A stretch of 64,000 nucleotides of DNA, from NCBI GenBank assembly GCA_030512295.1, contig JAULSR010000002.1:9734001-9798000 (forward strand), read 5' to 3'. Source of the DNA: Bombardia bombarda. Lineage: Eukaryota > Ascomycota > Sordariomycetes > Sordariales > Lasiosphaeriaceae. Position numbers and translations under genes: made by a program. Under the pieces are notes generated by a model, which had not been told where the DNA came from, did no database searches, and worked only from the letters and a program-made list of their open reading frames with translations. Numbering within the stretch: the first letter of the stretch is position 1; each line of letters opens with the position of its first letter. This document shows positions 22,349 to 33,802 of the stretch, piece after piece.

Positions 22349-24004
22349 TCAGGCCAGAAGCTCTCGCGCGACTTCAAATGTGTTCAGGAACGCGATGCCA
22401 TCCTTCCTGAACGTGTCTTCTTCGATAAACGAGCCAGAAGCATTAAGCACCATGTTCATCGGAGTCGACTGGTTGTATCTCGGCCAGTACGGCAGCATTG
22501 AGGTATCGGTAATGGCTGGAGGTAGGTGCAGCGTGTTCGGGTTCAAATTATGGACAAACCGGACGTAGGCCATCCCGATTGCCCTGGCAAGCATAAGGTC
22601 AGCATCATACTGAGGACTGGGCCCCAGCAGCCCGGTGATGTTCTGGAAGCTGAAAGCAACGTTGTCAAAGTGCTGGACACCACTAACGGCGTCCTTGTTC
22701 CAGAGCCGCGAGTCAAATCGATAGCTAAAGACGGGTATGCCAGCATGCGCATACAGCTCGCACATCTTGCGTCGGCCAGATACCATCACCATGTCTCCAC
22801 CAATTGCCGCTCCTCGACGCCACTTCAGTCCCTTGGTCGGAAATACGGTGCAGTTGGAGATGTAGAATGGCGGCTCATGACAAGGATCGTCGGGATAGAG
22901 CTCGAGGAGCTTGAGAATGGTCGGCGGGGACAGCGAATAGGATCGCCACGTCATGAACCCGGTAAATAAGTCTTGTTCAGTGTCTGGCCCTGAGATGCTG
23001 AAACTTGTGCCTTCATCAGAGTTGGTGCCAATAAGGAGAGGTACGCGGTTGGACTTCTGCTGGCGAATGAGCTGGCTCGGGTATCCCGTTAGAAATTCAC
23101 CATCAATGATGGGATTCCAGACTTGGCTTGGTGCTGCCGAGTAGAGCTGGTGTTCGTCCAAGTCCCGGAGACAGGAGAGGTTATCCTTGGCGGACCAGCA
23201 TCCGACTGCACGCGTTAGATTCTCGACCGGTACCGGTACGGTATAATATGCTAGATTTTGCACTTGAGCTCCAGTCGGTCCACCGCTTTCCATGATGGCC
23301 CCTCGATATAGCTCGTCGTCCCGGCCGTCATAACTGAAGAGGTGATAGGCAATGCTCTGGGCCCCTGCACTCTCGCCCCAAACAACCACCTTCTGGGGGT
23401 TCCCACCAAAGGCTGCAATGTTCTCTTGAATCCAACGCAAGGCTAGTCGCTGATCGAGAAGCCCCGCATTGCTGGATCCCTCGGCGAGGATCTGCGGTGC
23501 TTGCAGGAAGCCATACATGTTCAGTCGATAGTTGAAGCTGACAGCTATCATGGGCTGTCCCATCTCTTGGCTCACTTTGACGATGCTCGAGAGGTTATAC
23601 TGCGGATCGGCGGCAGAGCCAGCGTAGAACCCGCCCCCGTAGATCCACACCAGGACAGGCAGACTGCGGCTACCAGCCACCCCGGCAGGCCTGATGACGT
23701 TGAGGTTCAAGCAGTCCTCGGACATGTTGAAGCGGCTTTTGTACTGCATGCAGCTGTAGCCGTAACTCGATGCATCACGCACGTCGTCAAAGGTGTCATT
23801 GAGGCTCTGGGGCCAGCGAAAGCGCAGTGACTTGACTGGAGGCTGGGCATACGGCATGCCCAAAAAGACATCCTGGTCCCACTCGGGCAGATGTCGTCCC
23901 TTGTACGTGCCATTCAGGGTCTTGGCAGATGGTGACAGGACCCCCTCGATGATTGGAAGCGAAGACAGGAGAGCAGCAGTCGCGACAAGTGACGGCTTCA
24001 TCAT
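22349..24004 (-). CDS. Secreted type-B carboxylesterase/lipase
   Basis: Single exon, 551 aa from ATG 24004. The open frame extends 40 codons upstream, but 24004 begins a signal peptide (MMKPSLVATAALLSSLPIIEG). Alpha/beta-hydrolase features are all visible: the type-B signature EDCLNLNV (~97-104), oxyanion hole YGGGFYAG (~122-129), nucleophile Ser212 in GESAGAQ, acid Glu in TNSDEGTSF and His in GVQHFDNVAF. Cysteines and several N-x-S/T sites fit an extracellular glycoprotein. It hydrolyses carboxyl esters; lipase, cholinesterase-like or mycotoxin-ester substrates cannot be separated by eye. It lies divergently from the BOL3-like gene, with 0.8 kb between. Confidence 0.92.
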   Translation of the reverse strand: MMKPSLVATAALLSSLPIIEGVLSPSAKTLNGTYKGRHLPEWDQDVFLGMPYAQPPVKSLRFRWPQSLNDTFDDVRDASSYGYSCMQYKSRFNMSEDCLNLNVIRPAGVAGSRSLPVLVWIYGGGFYAGSAADPQYNLSSIVKVSQEMGQPMIAVSFNYRLNMYGFLQAPQILAEGSSNAGLLDQRLALRWIQENIAAFGGNPQKVVVWGESAGAQSIAYHLFSYDGRDDELYRGAIMESGGPTGAQVQNLAYYTVPVPVENLTRAVGCWSAKDNLSCLRDLDEHQLYSAAPSQVWNPIIDGEFLTGYPSQLIRQQKSNRVPLLIGTNSDEGTSFSISGPDTEQDLFTGFMTWRSYSLSPPTILKLLELYPDDPCHEPPFYISNCTVFPTKGLKWRRGAAIGGDMVMVSGRRKMCELYAHAGIPVFSYRFDSRLWNKDAVSGVQHFDNVAFSFQNITGLLGPSPQYDADLMLARAIGMAYVRFVHNLNPNTLHLPPAITDTSMLPYWPRYNQSTPMNMVLNASGSFIEEDTFRKDGIAFLNTFEVARELLA

Positions 24005-24792
24005 GGTCGAACAGTTGGAAGGCTGCAGGGAACAGCGCCACGACGGTCCAGACAGAGAGGGCAGGCCATCTAAATCTGTCGGCGCCGGGAACACGTCCCG
24101 ATCAGAACATGGCACATCGCCCACCCATCAGCCGGCAGTTATTGATGGCGGGTATGATTGGAGGGAAATCCCATAGTGTTGGAACATGGTGATGCTACCC
24201 AAAGAAGTCGGGGTGGCAAGGGTGGTAAGGGTGGTAAATTGGATGGAGATAAATTGAAGCTTCCCGTAGAATTCTAGTTCTATCCCACGGAACCATTAGG
24301 CAAAAGTCGGTCGATGGGGACAATTAAAACTAGAGATGTGCGCAAGAAAGAAGCGATCAAAAACACGGTCCAGAGCCAACAATCCAGCGTCAAAGAAGAA
24401 AGGTAAGGTAGGTACCTCTATGGGCATAGTAATCTGATGTTTTCTTTTCGAGCTTGTTCCTGCAAGAGGCAAGCTTTCTACAGTGAGCAGCAGAGGAGGG
24501 CAAGAGCCAAGAGGCCCCGGTGACGGCAACGCGAATTGAGTTCGTCCAGACCGCCTGCCTAATGTGGGGTCAGGTGGGTCATCGAACCATGCGCTGTAGG
24601 CCCTGAGCCAATCGGGACACATACAATGGCAATTGCAAGAGGTCAGATTCAGACTTTCTACGGGGAGCTCGGGCGCCTTTGACAAATCAAGCGAATTGCC
24701 AGTCCAGTTGAAGCAAAGGCAATCACTTCCAAACATCGTCGCCGCCCACCAGCCCGAAAGACCAAGGAAACCACACTTCGAAAAAGACCGCC
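24005..24792. other. Divergent promoter region
   Basis: Shared upstream DNA of the carboxylesterase (minus) and BOL3-like gene (plus). A GGTAAGGTAGGTACCTC piece of the recurring motif lies near 24402. No gene is supported. Confidence 0.5.
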
Positions 24793-25325
24793 ATGATCTG
24801 CCGAACGTGTATTCGCGCCGCCAGGGCCAATCTGCGCACTGAGATCGCTTCTTCCTCCTCCGCATATTCGCAGAGACCCTTCTCCACGACCAGCACACGC
24901 CCGCTCTCCTCCCTCCTCCGCACTCAGTCCACAACAATCGCACCATTCCAAGCCCAAGTCCTGCGGCAGCAACCACGCCAAACAGCACGAGCCTTCTCCC
25001 TCTCCCCAGAATATCATCCGACACCACTGCAGCGGCAGCGGCGACCCAAGACACAAGTTCTGCCACATCCACAGTACCCGAGAAGCCCGACTCGCTCACC
25101 GATGGCGAGTCCCAAGTCTGGGACAGGTTGGCTGCCAAGTTCGCGCCCACCCAGCTGCTGGTCCAGGACATTTCGGGCGGTTGCGGCTCCATGTACGGAA
25201 TAGAGATCAGCTCCGAGAGCTTCAGAGGGCTCGGCATGCTCAAGCAGCAGCGGCTGGTGAATGCCGAGCTGGCCGATCTGATGAAGGAGTGGCATGGTGT
25301 GCAGCTCAAGACGAGAGTGCCTTGA
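24793..25325 (+). CDS. BOL3: BOL3-like mitochondrial Fe-S factor, frame broken
   Basis: The N-terminus from ATG 24793 (MICRTCIRAARANLRTE, then RPFSTTSTRPLSSLL and TARAFSLS) is a strong mitochondrial presequence. The C-terminus in another frame (LAAKFAPTQ at 25128 to the stop at 25323-25325) is a BolA domain of BOL3 type: VQDISGGCGSMYGIEI, LKQQRLVNAEL and WHGVQLKTRVP, including the conserved Cys and the invariant late His. BOL3 proteins help deliver 4Fe-4S clusters to mitochondrial client enzymes. The two parts do not join in frame: reading must move by one base between about 24990 and 25060. I checked GT donors in exon 1; only weak choices (24807 GTGTAT, 24927 GTCCAC) paired with the CCCCAG acceptor at 25009 restore phase, and both delete presequence. 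A one-base deletion in the sequence or assembly is the simpler reading. Confidence 0.75.
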
Positions 25326-25814
25326 GACTGTTGAGGATTTGGCTGTGGTCATGTTCAATAATGGAGTGGGGGAGGGAGCTGTATAATTAATGGCAAAAAT
25401 CTGGGAAGCGGGTAGTAGTCCACGGGGAACAAGAGATACACCTCGACATAGGACGAACCAAGGCTCATCACAGATTGGGAGTGTACTGATACAGTCAACC
25501 ACTTGTATGTGTATAAATGTGCATTGGGGATATATCTTTAGTTGTCTCATCGTTTCTTATGGTGCGGCGGTGGATCCAGGTATGTCTCTGTGTCGTCGTC
25601 GGACTTGCTTTTCACCAGTACTTCAATCCTCCAAACGCCAACTTCTGCCTCCGCAAAGCCGAATCTCTCCCGCAGCCGTCTCAGGTCATGACCTCTTTTC
25701 CTTCATCCTTCATATCCTCCATGCCTACACGTCAGGTAATATCCGCGCCATCATTCCGAACCATTTGTCCAAGTTCCATTTGTCGTGGCATATGCATCAG
25801 CTACCTGTCTTGGG
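25326..25814. other. Convergent 3' intergenic region
   Basis: 3' flanks of the BOL3-like gene (plus) and of the hypothetical minus-strand gene. Nothing else recognised. Confidence 0.5.
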
Positions 25815-26408
25815 TCAATCCGGCGTTTTGTCTGGATGATCTGTATCGCAATCCTTCTCTGGCACAGCTTCCAATTCGCTTGAGCAATAAAAATTTTCCA
25901 CAAGCTTAATGAACTCCGCGTTAGACACTTGTTCGGTCCGCAGCACCTGGTCGTCAGACAGCACAAGACTCTGCAAGAATATCGTATCGTCGTCCTCGGT
26001 GGTTGGTAGCTCCTCAAAGATTCGGTCGTTCTGGTTGGAGGCGGTAGCAGTTCCTTGGCTGTATGGAACGGATCTCTTTATCTCTTCCAGAGCGGCGATA
26101 TCAATCTGAAGGGAAGCAACGTCAACCTGAAGTGAGGCAGCAAGCCTTCTAAGCACACGATCATCCTGCTGCTCCTGCTCAGTGTGACCGCTCGTCTCGA
26201 GCCATGCCTTTCGATGCATAATTCTTTTCTTGAAAGCCGCCTTGCATCCAGCGCACAAGCCTTCTTCGGGACGTTCTCGCTTGACGGTGTGGGACAAGAC
26301 CCAGCAGTACATCCCGGTACGGTCCGCTATCTCGCATTCACATGGATATGGTGCGTTTCTCGCGATAGAGCAGCCGCAGGAGTATGTATACTCAATGCCG
26401 ATACACAT
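25815..26408 (-). CDS. Hypothetical protein with Cys-rich N-terminus
   Basis: Single exon, 197 aa from ATG 26408. Residues 1-60 carry seven or more cysteines (YSCGCS, YPCECE, MYCWVL, GLCAGC), a spacing that could bind zinc or other metal. A basic stretch (FKKRIMHRKAW) follows, then a coiled-coil-prone region (~80-110, LRRLAASLQVDVASLQ) and an acidic tail. No signal peptide or membrane segment. The pattern resembles short uncharacterised fungal proteins often found near variable regions, but I recognise no named domain and give no function. Start context and lack of introns are acceptable; composition supports coding. Confidence 0.65.
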   Translation of the reverse strand: MCIGIEYTYSCGCSIARNAPYPCECEIADRTGMYCWVLSHTVKRERPEEGLCAGCKAAFKKRIMHRKAWLETSGHTEQEQQDDRVLRRLAASLQVDVASLQIDIAALEEIKRSVPYSQGTATASNQNDRIFEELPTTEDDDTIFLQSLVLSDDQVLRTEQVSNAEFIKLVENFYCSSELEAVPEKDCDTDHPDKTPD

Positions 26409-29400
26409 GGTGCTGATATATAGGTGAGAGGGAAAGAAGAGGCATTGGCAAGTCGGTAGTCTTATTATAGCTCGACCCCCAGAGTAGTTAAGGTATCCAG
26501 GAGAAGAAATGTTTGAGTGACAGGTATTGGGTGTTGGCCATTAGTTGTGGGGAGTGCATAGAAGGATCGCGAGCTACTGAGCAGCAGGCAGTAAAGGCCA
26601 GATGCGCTCAAGGTGAGTGAATCTTGAGCAAACCGGTTACTGAGTGATGTCACTTCTAGGCCACTTGTCAGGCCAATTCACTACATGATGATCAGTTTTG
26701 ACATTCACCTTCGCTTTTCAGGTGGTGTGTTTAGCTGAGCAGTGGTAGGTTTCATCCCATATCATACGAGATCTGCCATCCGGTTAGCTGCTAGTGGGCA
26801 AGTTTATGTTCATCTAATAAGTAGGTAAATGGTAGTCGCCATCTCAGTTCACACTTCTCACCCATTCTCTGAGCAATATCACTTTCAATTCACTCTCGCT
26901 AGCCTGATGACTTCAAGAATCTGGAGCAAAACGTGTGGTGGTTAGTTGTTCGCCTACAACTACCCCAGCTGAAGCTCGTAATCACGACTAGATCATTGGT
27001 AGTCGTGAGTTGTACAGCTTATTGTATCATCATGGCCATCAAAACTTGACGGTGCCTTCCCTAACCAAAACACCTGGGTACTCTGGTATGGCATGGAGAC
27101 CGATGTTAAGTGACGTTTTCTACTAAACAGGCAATAATCAGAGTATATGTTATCTGCTGTGCTCTACTAAATCTTCCATCAAAGTACATCTTGTACTCCT
27201 AGATTGTCTCAATGATTACTTGTAATCATCAAGGTTATGCAGGTACCTAGTTATGTATTGATAAATATGGGGGTTTCAAACTTGAAAGTAGGTAGATTCA
27301 TAAGAGATATTGCTAGAACGTAGGATAGTATGCTTACCATGCCTGACCAATCAAGCATTGAAAATATCACCAAATACTACTATCTATAGTCCGTCTATAT
27401 TAAAAGTTGAAGGGAAAGGCGACGAAGTGTTGCGCTAAATAGTCAATATTTCAAGCAAGAAAGTTTAAAATGAAAGATTTAACCACCTGCCTCAAATTAA
27501 GTACTCAACTGAGTAACCCTTCTCATCACGTTGACAAATCTCGTTTTCACTTCTGTCCTGTTGCGGGTATTCTGATGATAACCTACAGGTACGTTTACTT
27601 CCTTTATAGACCCGTGCATCCCTACAACTACACCTGTTCTAGACTTTTCAACATGACTTTTATGGTGTTATTCGGGCCCTATTTTATATGATATAGAATT
27701 AATCCTTTTACCGCAAAGTATACTTTTCTTTCATGGAATACGAAATCTCAGAATATGGTTCCCTTGCTATGGTCCTAGGTCATCAGACTTGGATTGACAT
27801 TCTAACAAAGGTAAGCCGATCATGCTGTTCTATGCAGACAAATCTCTGCATATCAATACCGAAATACGTCATTCGATGGACATGGCCACGTGAAGGGGTG
27901 CCATTCTGCGGTTCTCGCTCCTGACGATCAGGCTTATGGATCGCATGGCAGAGGTTGCATGGAATCTGCACAAGTGCTGGATACACGTGTACCTTGATTA
28001 TGATGGGAATTACGTGGAACTGCAGAAATGGTCAAGAGCAAGGAGGAACTGATAGTCATCCTCGGTTATAGCACTACTGCACTGACCGTGATAGCGAAAT
28101 GAGAGACTTGACTGCAGATGTTGACAACCTAAGTAGGTACGTATTGATGGGTAATGCATTTAAAATGGCGTGTTTGAGTCATTCAATGATGCAAAAGTGG
28201 TCTCGTTCTTTCTCGCAGAATGGTACTATCCCATATGCAGAGCGTGGTGGGGTTGGAAACAGGAGATGCGTTGATCTTAATTCACCGTCATGAGAATATA
28301 TGATCACTTCCCGATCGGGAGCCGTTGGTTGGTGGTCAGGGGCCCTCATTTCAGCTCAACCATGAGACTGACAGGTGGACCCCGCAGGCAAGCGCGGCAG
28401 TACACAGTACACAGTAGATCTGCCAAGGACCCCTGCAGAGAGCGACCTGAAACTGTTTACATATGGGATAGTATACATGTACTGGTAATTCTGCTGGGAA
28501 TCCAGCTGCATGCTGGGGTGGAGTGCGTGCAGTGTCTGGTGATTTGTTATATTTTAATCATGTTTCCGATGAAGCCGTTGCTACCACGTACTGATTACAC
28601 ATGGCATTAACTCGGACTATTTCTTATTTCTACCAAGTGCCGGTGCCACAAAAATCTGGGTGATTCTAGGTCGGAAAGGAGAACAGTGAGGTTGATGTAG
28701 ATACGCAGGGCAGCCCCGCTGTATGCACGTATCTACGGAGTTCCCAAGCAGGTAATAGGAACATATGGGGCGCATGGTGACACAATCACCCAATCTGAAT
28801 TGTCTTGATGTCTTATTGTCTCACAGTCATGTATGCACGAAGAGCGCATGTCTGCAAACAATGCAATTCCTTGCCGGGCATTGCTGTGTTTCACCAAAAA
28901 TGATCAAAAGAAAGCACTGCAGAAGTTTGCACATTACACAGTGATCGCGGGAGGGGCGGTGAGGCAAGAGAAACAGGCAGCGATCAACATTACCCATGTT
29001 GCCAGTTGGAGCGCACTGGAAAAGGAAATAAGGAAAAAAAGAAAAGAGGCAGGACACAAGAGGTCCAGACCGCTACCAGGCTAGGGATTGCAATGCCTCG
29101 AGACGGTGAAGGAAGAAAACAATCGTCAAAGCACTGAGACTTCTTGGCGATTGAATGCCTTTGCCTTCACCAAAGTCGTTTTGTGTGCCAAGATCCAGGC
29201 TACTGGATAATTGCCAAGATCCTTTCCTTATGGCGGCAGATCCCGCAGTGCGGACGGATCGAATGAAACCAAATAAACACTGTCCAGCAAGGTCTGTGAC
29301 AGGCTTGGCGTCATGGAGCTGAGATTTGAGATCGACGCGACTAAGGCCGTATTTTGATCGAGGCTGGTGGTTTGCTAGTAAATACTGTGTAATCAGTGAT

Positions 29401-29795
29401 GCGGATGACAGGGCGGACAGGGCAGACAGGGGACAAGGGGCCAGCCGGAAATGGGGCCCCGGAGAGTACCATGGCAAACAGTCGGTGCAGTCAGTCCACT
29501 GTGTGGGTGAAAGTGTAGATCATAGCCTCAGTTGAGCATCAGAAATTCAAAGCCCTGCATGCAGCTTTGAGAATCATGTACCCTTAAGTCAGTATTTATA
29601 TTCCGTGATCACCTCGTTCATCTCACTTCTCTTTTCTCTATCCTCACCACCAGCCTTCTCAGCTTGATCTCTTCCACCTTGTGCCTTGTGCCTAGGTAGT
29701 CACTCTTTTTACCTGTCTTAACCAACTAAAGTCTCTCTTTAATACTTCTCGATTTAATTCTTCATCTAATATCTATCTACCCCCTGATCATCACA
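26409..29795. other. 3.4 kb gene-poor, AT-rich region
   Basis: No supported gene. The part 26700-28300 is visibly AT-rich compared with the gene-dense DNA on both sides, with only short frames. A possible 83-aa frame (28836-29084, plus) is lysine-rich without a motif. The last 200 bases before 29796 are CT-rich leader. The region may be an old repeat decayed by point mutation, but I cannot identify one. Confidence 0.5.
29593..29600 (+). promoter_or_regulatory. TATA-like element of the Ser/Gly-rich secreted gene
   Basis: TATTTATA lies about 200 bases before ATG 29796 and is followed by a long CT-rich leader containing TGCCTAGGTAG. Positional evidence only. Confidence 0.35.
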
Positions 29796-30983
29796 ATGAA
29801 GTTCTTCAGCGCCGCTCTTGCCGCCGTGTCGGTGGGCTCAGCCCTGGCTGTTCCCATGAACGCCCCTCGCCACCTGTCGTCTGTGTCTGTCCCCACGGGA
29901 CCTTCAACTGTACTGCACAGCGCCAGCTCCCCTTGCAAGCCTGATGACTCGGATCCCTCAGACCCATCATCAGTCTCGATCCCCGGTCTGCCTTCGGCCT
30001 CTCTGCCGCTCCCTACTAGCTCCAGCCCCGACTCAGGTTCGAGCTCAAGCTCATTGCCTTCCATCTCTCTCGCTATCCCCACTGGCTCAGGCAGCGCCGG
30101 TCTTCCCACCAGCTCTGGCTCTGGCTCGGGCTCATTGCCTTCCATCACCCTCCCTATCCCCACGGGTTCAGGAAGCGGTAGCCTCCCCACTAGCTCAGGT
30201 GCTGCCGGTGTGCCATCTGGCTCGGGATCGGTCCCATCGGCCTCTCTCCCCACCAGCTCAGGGGTTGTGCCCTACCCCTCGGGTGATCCGTCGCCTTCGC
30301 TCCCAGCTGGATGGACTCCCGACAACTCTACTGGCCACGGTGGACACTGCCACGGTGCTGGTGTGGCCGTCGTCGTCATTGTTAAGGAGGTCACTGTCGT
30401 TGTCGTCTCAGTCGAGGCTCTCATCAAGGCTGATATTGCTGTCATTGGTAAGCGCTTCATTCACTCGCGTATCCCTTCCTCTATACCACAGTATTCTGTA
30501 TTCTAACAATTTTCTCCAGCCGGCCTTCTCGTCGACGTCGACGTCAAGCTCGACGTCCATGTCCTGCTCAAGGCCATCGTCAGCCTCAAGGTTCACCTCG
30601 CTACCCTTACCAACGAGGTCATCCCTTGCATCGACGGTCTCGTCGTGCGCGGCATCGTCGCCGCCGAGCTCGACATCATCCTGTCTCTCGTCGTCGAAAT
30701 TGAAGCTCTCCTTGCTGAGGTCGAGCTCTGCCTGAAGCACTTGGTTGCCACCGTCGAGGTTGACGTGCTCGTCGCCGTCGCTGCTGAGCTGCATCTTATT
30801 CTGGGCATTGTTCTGCCCATTGCCGGCCCTGTCGTCAAGCTCGCCCTGGGCGCCACTGTTGGCCTCGAGGCCACGGCTGTCGATGTTGTTGCCCACATCA
30901 GCGTTGTCGCGTCCAACCTGACCAAGTGTTCCAATGGCATCGCCGTCATCCTCACCCCTGTTATCAAGCTCATTGCCCACTAA
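29796..30983 (+). CDS. Secreted Ser/Gly-rich protein with valine-rich C-domain
   Basis: Exons 29796-30447 and 30520-30983 (intron 30448-30519, GTAAGC...CTCCAG), 371 aa. Signal peptide MKFFSAALAAVSVGSALA. Residues ~45-185 are Ser/Pro/Gly low complexity with an imperfect repeat of about 25-30 residues (LPSITLPIPTGSGSGSLPTS and variants). A His/Gly patch (HGGHCHG) follows, then a C-terminal ~170-residue domain extremely rich in Val, Leu, Ala and Ile with regularly spaced Asp/Glu/Lys/His (VDVDVKLDVHVLLKAIVSL), containing few cysteines. That domain continues smoothly across the intron. The alternation suggests amphipathic helices or strands rather than simple membrane spans. There is no GPI tail. 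It is likely a cell-wall or secreted structural protein; the family is not recognised. Confidence 0.8.
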
Positions 30984-31183
30984 ATCCAAACATCCTTCTG
31001 GCATCGGTCACGATGTCGTCGGAGTCTTTCTTGATGATGTGCGATATCAGTGGTTAGTTAGTTACTAGAGAACAGTACATACTTTCTTTCAATAATAATA
31101 TCGTATTATTCTCAGTTATGATTGCTCTACCGTGTTTCGTGGTCCTAGTCAGAATGTCAGCCAGTCTCCACAGTCCAGTTGTA

Positions 31184-32684
31184 TTATGGTGAATTCTTAC
31201 CATTTCGTGTTTCCTTTACTGCCCGATCAAACTCCTTCACCACATCATGCTCATGTATCCACGCCACTTCTGCCCTACTCTTCATTCTCTCCCTGAGCTG
31301 CTCATCCGTCTCTGTCACCTTTTCGCCCCCACCAGCCCTTGCTGCCTTCTTCTTATTTCCTGCATGCACAACGTCCATCACCCGGTCCGTATGGGCCTTC
31401 CTCGTGCTCTCATACAGCCTCAACGCCTTTGTAATGTTTTCATCAGTCGGCGGCTGCGATACCGGCGCTGGTAGAAAGACATGCATGATGGCAGCAGAGA
31501 AAGCCCATGCATCGTCAATAGCCAGACTGCCGCCGGCCGCGAATGCGCCTCCATGAGCATGGGCTGCGTCACCCGCCAGCGTCACCCTGCCTTTGAAACC
31601 CCCTTCTCCAACGTTACTCACAGTCCACACATCACGCCCATTAGCAGAGGCATCAGCAGCCACATCACCGCCCAAAATCCACGTATCCAGCTTCCCCGCC
31701 GCCGCATTCGGATATACCCTCGTCCACGGCGTCGCGTCCACAATCCCCTTGCCCACTGGTCCCCAGTCCTTATACAGGCTCTTCAGAAACTCCACATCCC
31801 CTTCCTGATCCCACACTGCATTTTTGTACACGTCATCTTCGCTGGTTGCGGCTGTAGTGGTAGCAGTTACCTGACCACTTTCACTCCCATCCGGTCTGCC
31901 CTGCCAGCTCCCCACAACAGTAAACAGGCCCCTCCCCAACTTGCTCACAAACAGCGTCCTATCCGGCCCCCAGATATGGCTCGCCTCATCCGGCAGTCCC
32001 TCGATATGCTGCACGTGCTCTATGGGAAAGACGGAGCGAAACGCGACCCAGCCGGTCCTAGCCGTACTTGACTCAGGGACAAAATACGTGCGCACAGCCG
32101 AGTGGATCCCGTCTGCGCCCAGTATGATATCTGCCGGTAGAGAGGTTGTACCGTCCGTGAAGGTGATGACCAGTCTTTTGGTGTCTTTGCGGGACGTGAC
32201 AGATCTAAAGGCCTTGCCGAGATGGATCTTGGTCGGGTCAACGTGTCGAAGCAAACACTCCTGGAGATGTGCCCTATAGAATCGCGCTGTGCGGTGTAGA
32301 GGTAGGACCGGACCAACATGGCGGTCCACAGAGACGGTTTCGTCTGTTTGCCAGTGTCTATATCATATACGTATGTATGTCAGACTCGACCATGCTGCGC
32401 CAGGTGTATGACTCCACGTACCGATAAATCATGGGAAATCCAGACTTATTCCGAAAAGCAACATCATCATCCAGCGCCTCGTGCACGCCCAGCCTCTCCA
32501 GCGTTCTCATCCCATTGGGACCAAGGGCGATGGAGGCGCCAATCTCGCGCAGCTCCGAGGCGCGTTCGTAGACGTGAACGTCGACAGCTGGATGGTGGGC
32601 GAGCGCAATGGCGGCACTGAGACCAGCAATACCTGCGCCGACGATGGCGATCTGCAGGCGGTGGGGATTTACTGTCTCGGCCAT
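31184..32684 (-). CDS. FAD-dependent monooxygenase, salicylate-hydroxylase type
   Basis: Exons (minus) 32684-32422 and 32357-31184; intron 32358-32421 splits an Arg codon; 478 aa. Motifs of class A flavoprotein hydroxylases: N-terminal dinucleotide fold GAGIAGLSAA, the DG motif region GADGIHSAVR, and the GD motif LAGDAAHAHGGAFAAGG followed by DDAWAF. No signal peptide or membrane anchor. These enzymes hydroxylate aromatic substrates with NAD(P)H and O2; the substrate is unknown. The 3' end is ambiguous: a good donor (AATG|GTAAGA at 31200) and acceptor (CTGACTAG at 31145) would replace the last few residues (KNSP) with a short tail ending near 31115. Confidence 0.88.
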
Positions 32685-33802
32685 GAAGGACGACCCACTG
32701 AGCTTCTGCCCTGTGGTTCTAGAACGATGGCTGAATGGGGTTGAGATTTGAGTATGCGACGAATTCGTGCGAATCCGAAACATTAGAAACGGATTCAGCT
32801 GGTGGACACGATGCCCGCATGTTCCGAGACTCCATCATATATCTCTTCCCCACACGAGGTCCGGATTGCTGCATTAGGTCTTGACGCAAGATGAAGCCTA
32901 GATGGCGATCACGAACCCCGCGCTAGACCCGATACGGCGTGTCTTGTGTCTAAAGACAAACAAGCTTTGTAGCTTGTGGTAGAGACGGAGAGTAGGAATG
33001 ATATCAAATACTGAATCTTTATTTTATCTCATTGATTGGACCTTTTCTGCAATACGAAAACCGCACTGCCCGAGGTTGTCCTGTTGATTGTTTTAGCTGT
33101 TGGGGTTATGGATGAGCTGCCAGTGCTGTACTTGGGGCATTACCCCACATGAAATGATGAACGCAATGACCACCCTCGTCATCGTGCTATCGCACTTGCC
33201 GATTGCATTGAGCTTGGTGGGCCGCAACCCGCCATCTGCCGCCGCAGCTGCGGGTTGGGAAAGTGCAGCCAGCCCCTCGTACGATCAACACGTTAGGTTG
33301 TGGTGATACTTGTACACTAGCGCCCTTGGCGGGCTTTGCTGGCCAATGGTCGCTAGGATTTTGCGCTGTTGATCGCCTTTGATGGTGCGAGTAGATCTCC
33401 CCAGTGCCTGACACCTCAATGATCTAGATTGTTGTTGGCTGACGATCGTAGACCGCCGAAACGAGGTGGGACTTTTAGGTTGCCATGCTGTCTGCAGATC
33501 AACCTAATGGAGATATTAAGATGCATCTCCCATTTGGATATCCAACTGTAGATACAATCACCACTGCAATCATCAACATAATAACTGGAACCACCCCTGA
33601 GCAAGCAAATATTCTGATACGTTGAATCCACCATTCAACATCCCCATTCTCCATTATCCCCAGCACAACAAACTAAGTACGTCCACCTTCCACCCACCCG
33701 AGCTTTGAACTTCACAACTCACCTTCCAACAGGCCCACTTATCTTCCACCATCGCCAACAAACAAAAACACTCAAACGATCAACCAAACCATCTTCTTGA
33801 AG
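32685..33802. other. Divergent intergenic region
   Basis: Upstream DNA of the FAD monooxygenase (minus) and a small acidic-protein gene (plus). The segment 33640-33800 is CA-rich and looks like the leader of the latter. No other gene seen. Confidence 0.5.

Noticed and set aside
24296..25309. 337-aa minus-strand frame across the BOL3-like gene
   Set aside because: The plus strand carries a clear presequence and BolA domain; the minus frame is Ser/Trp/Arg-rich without motif.
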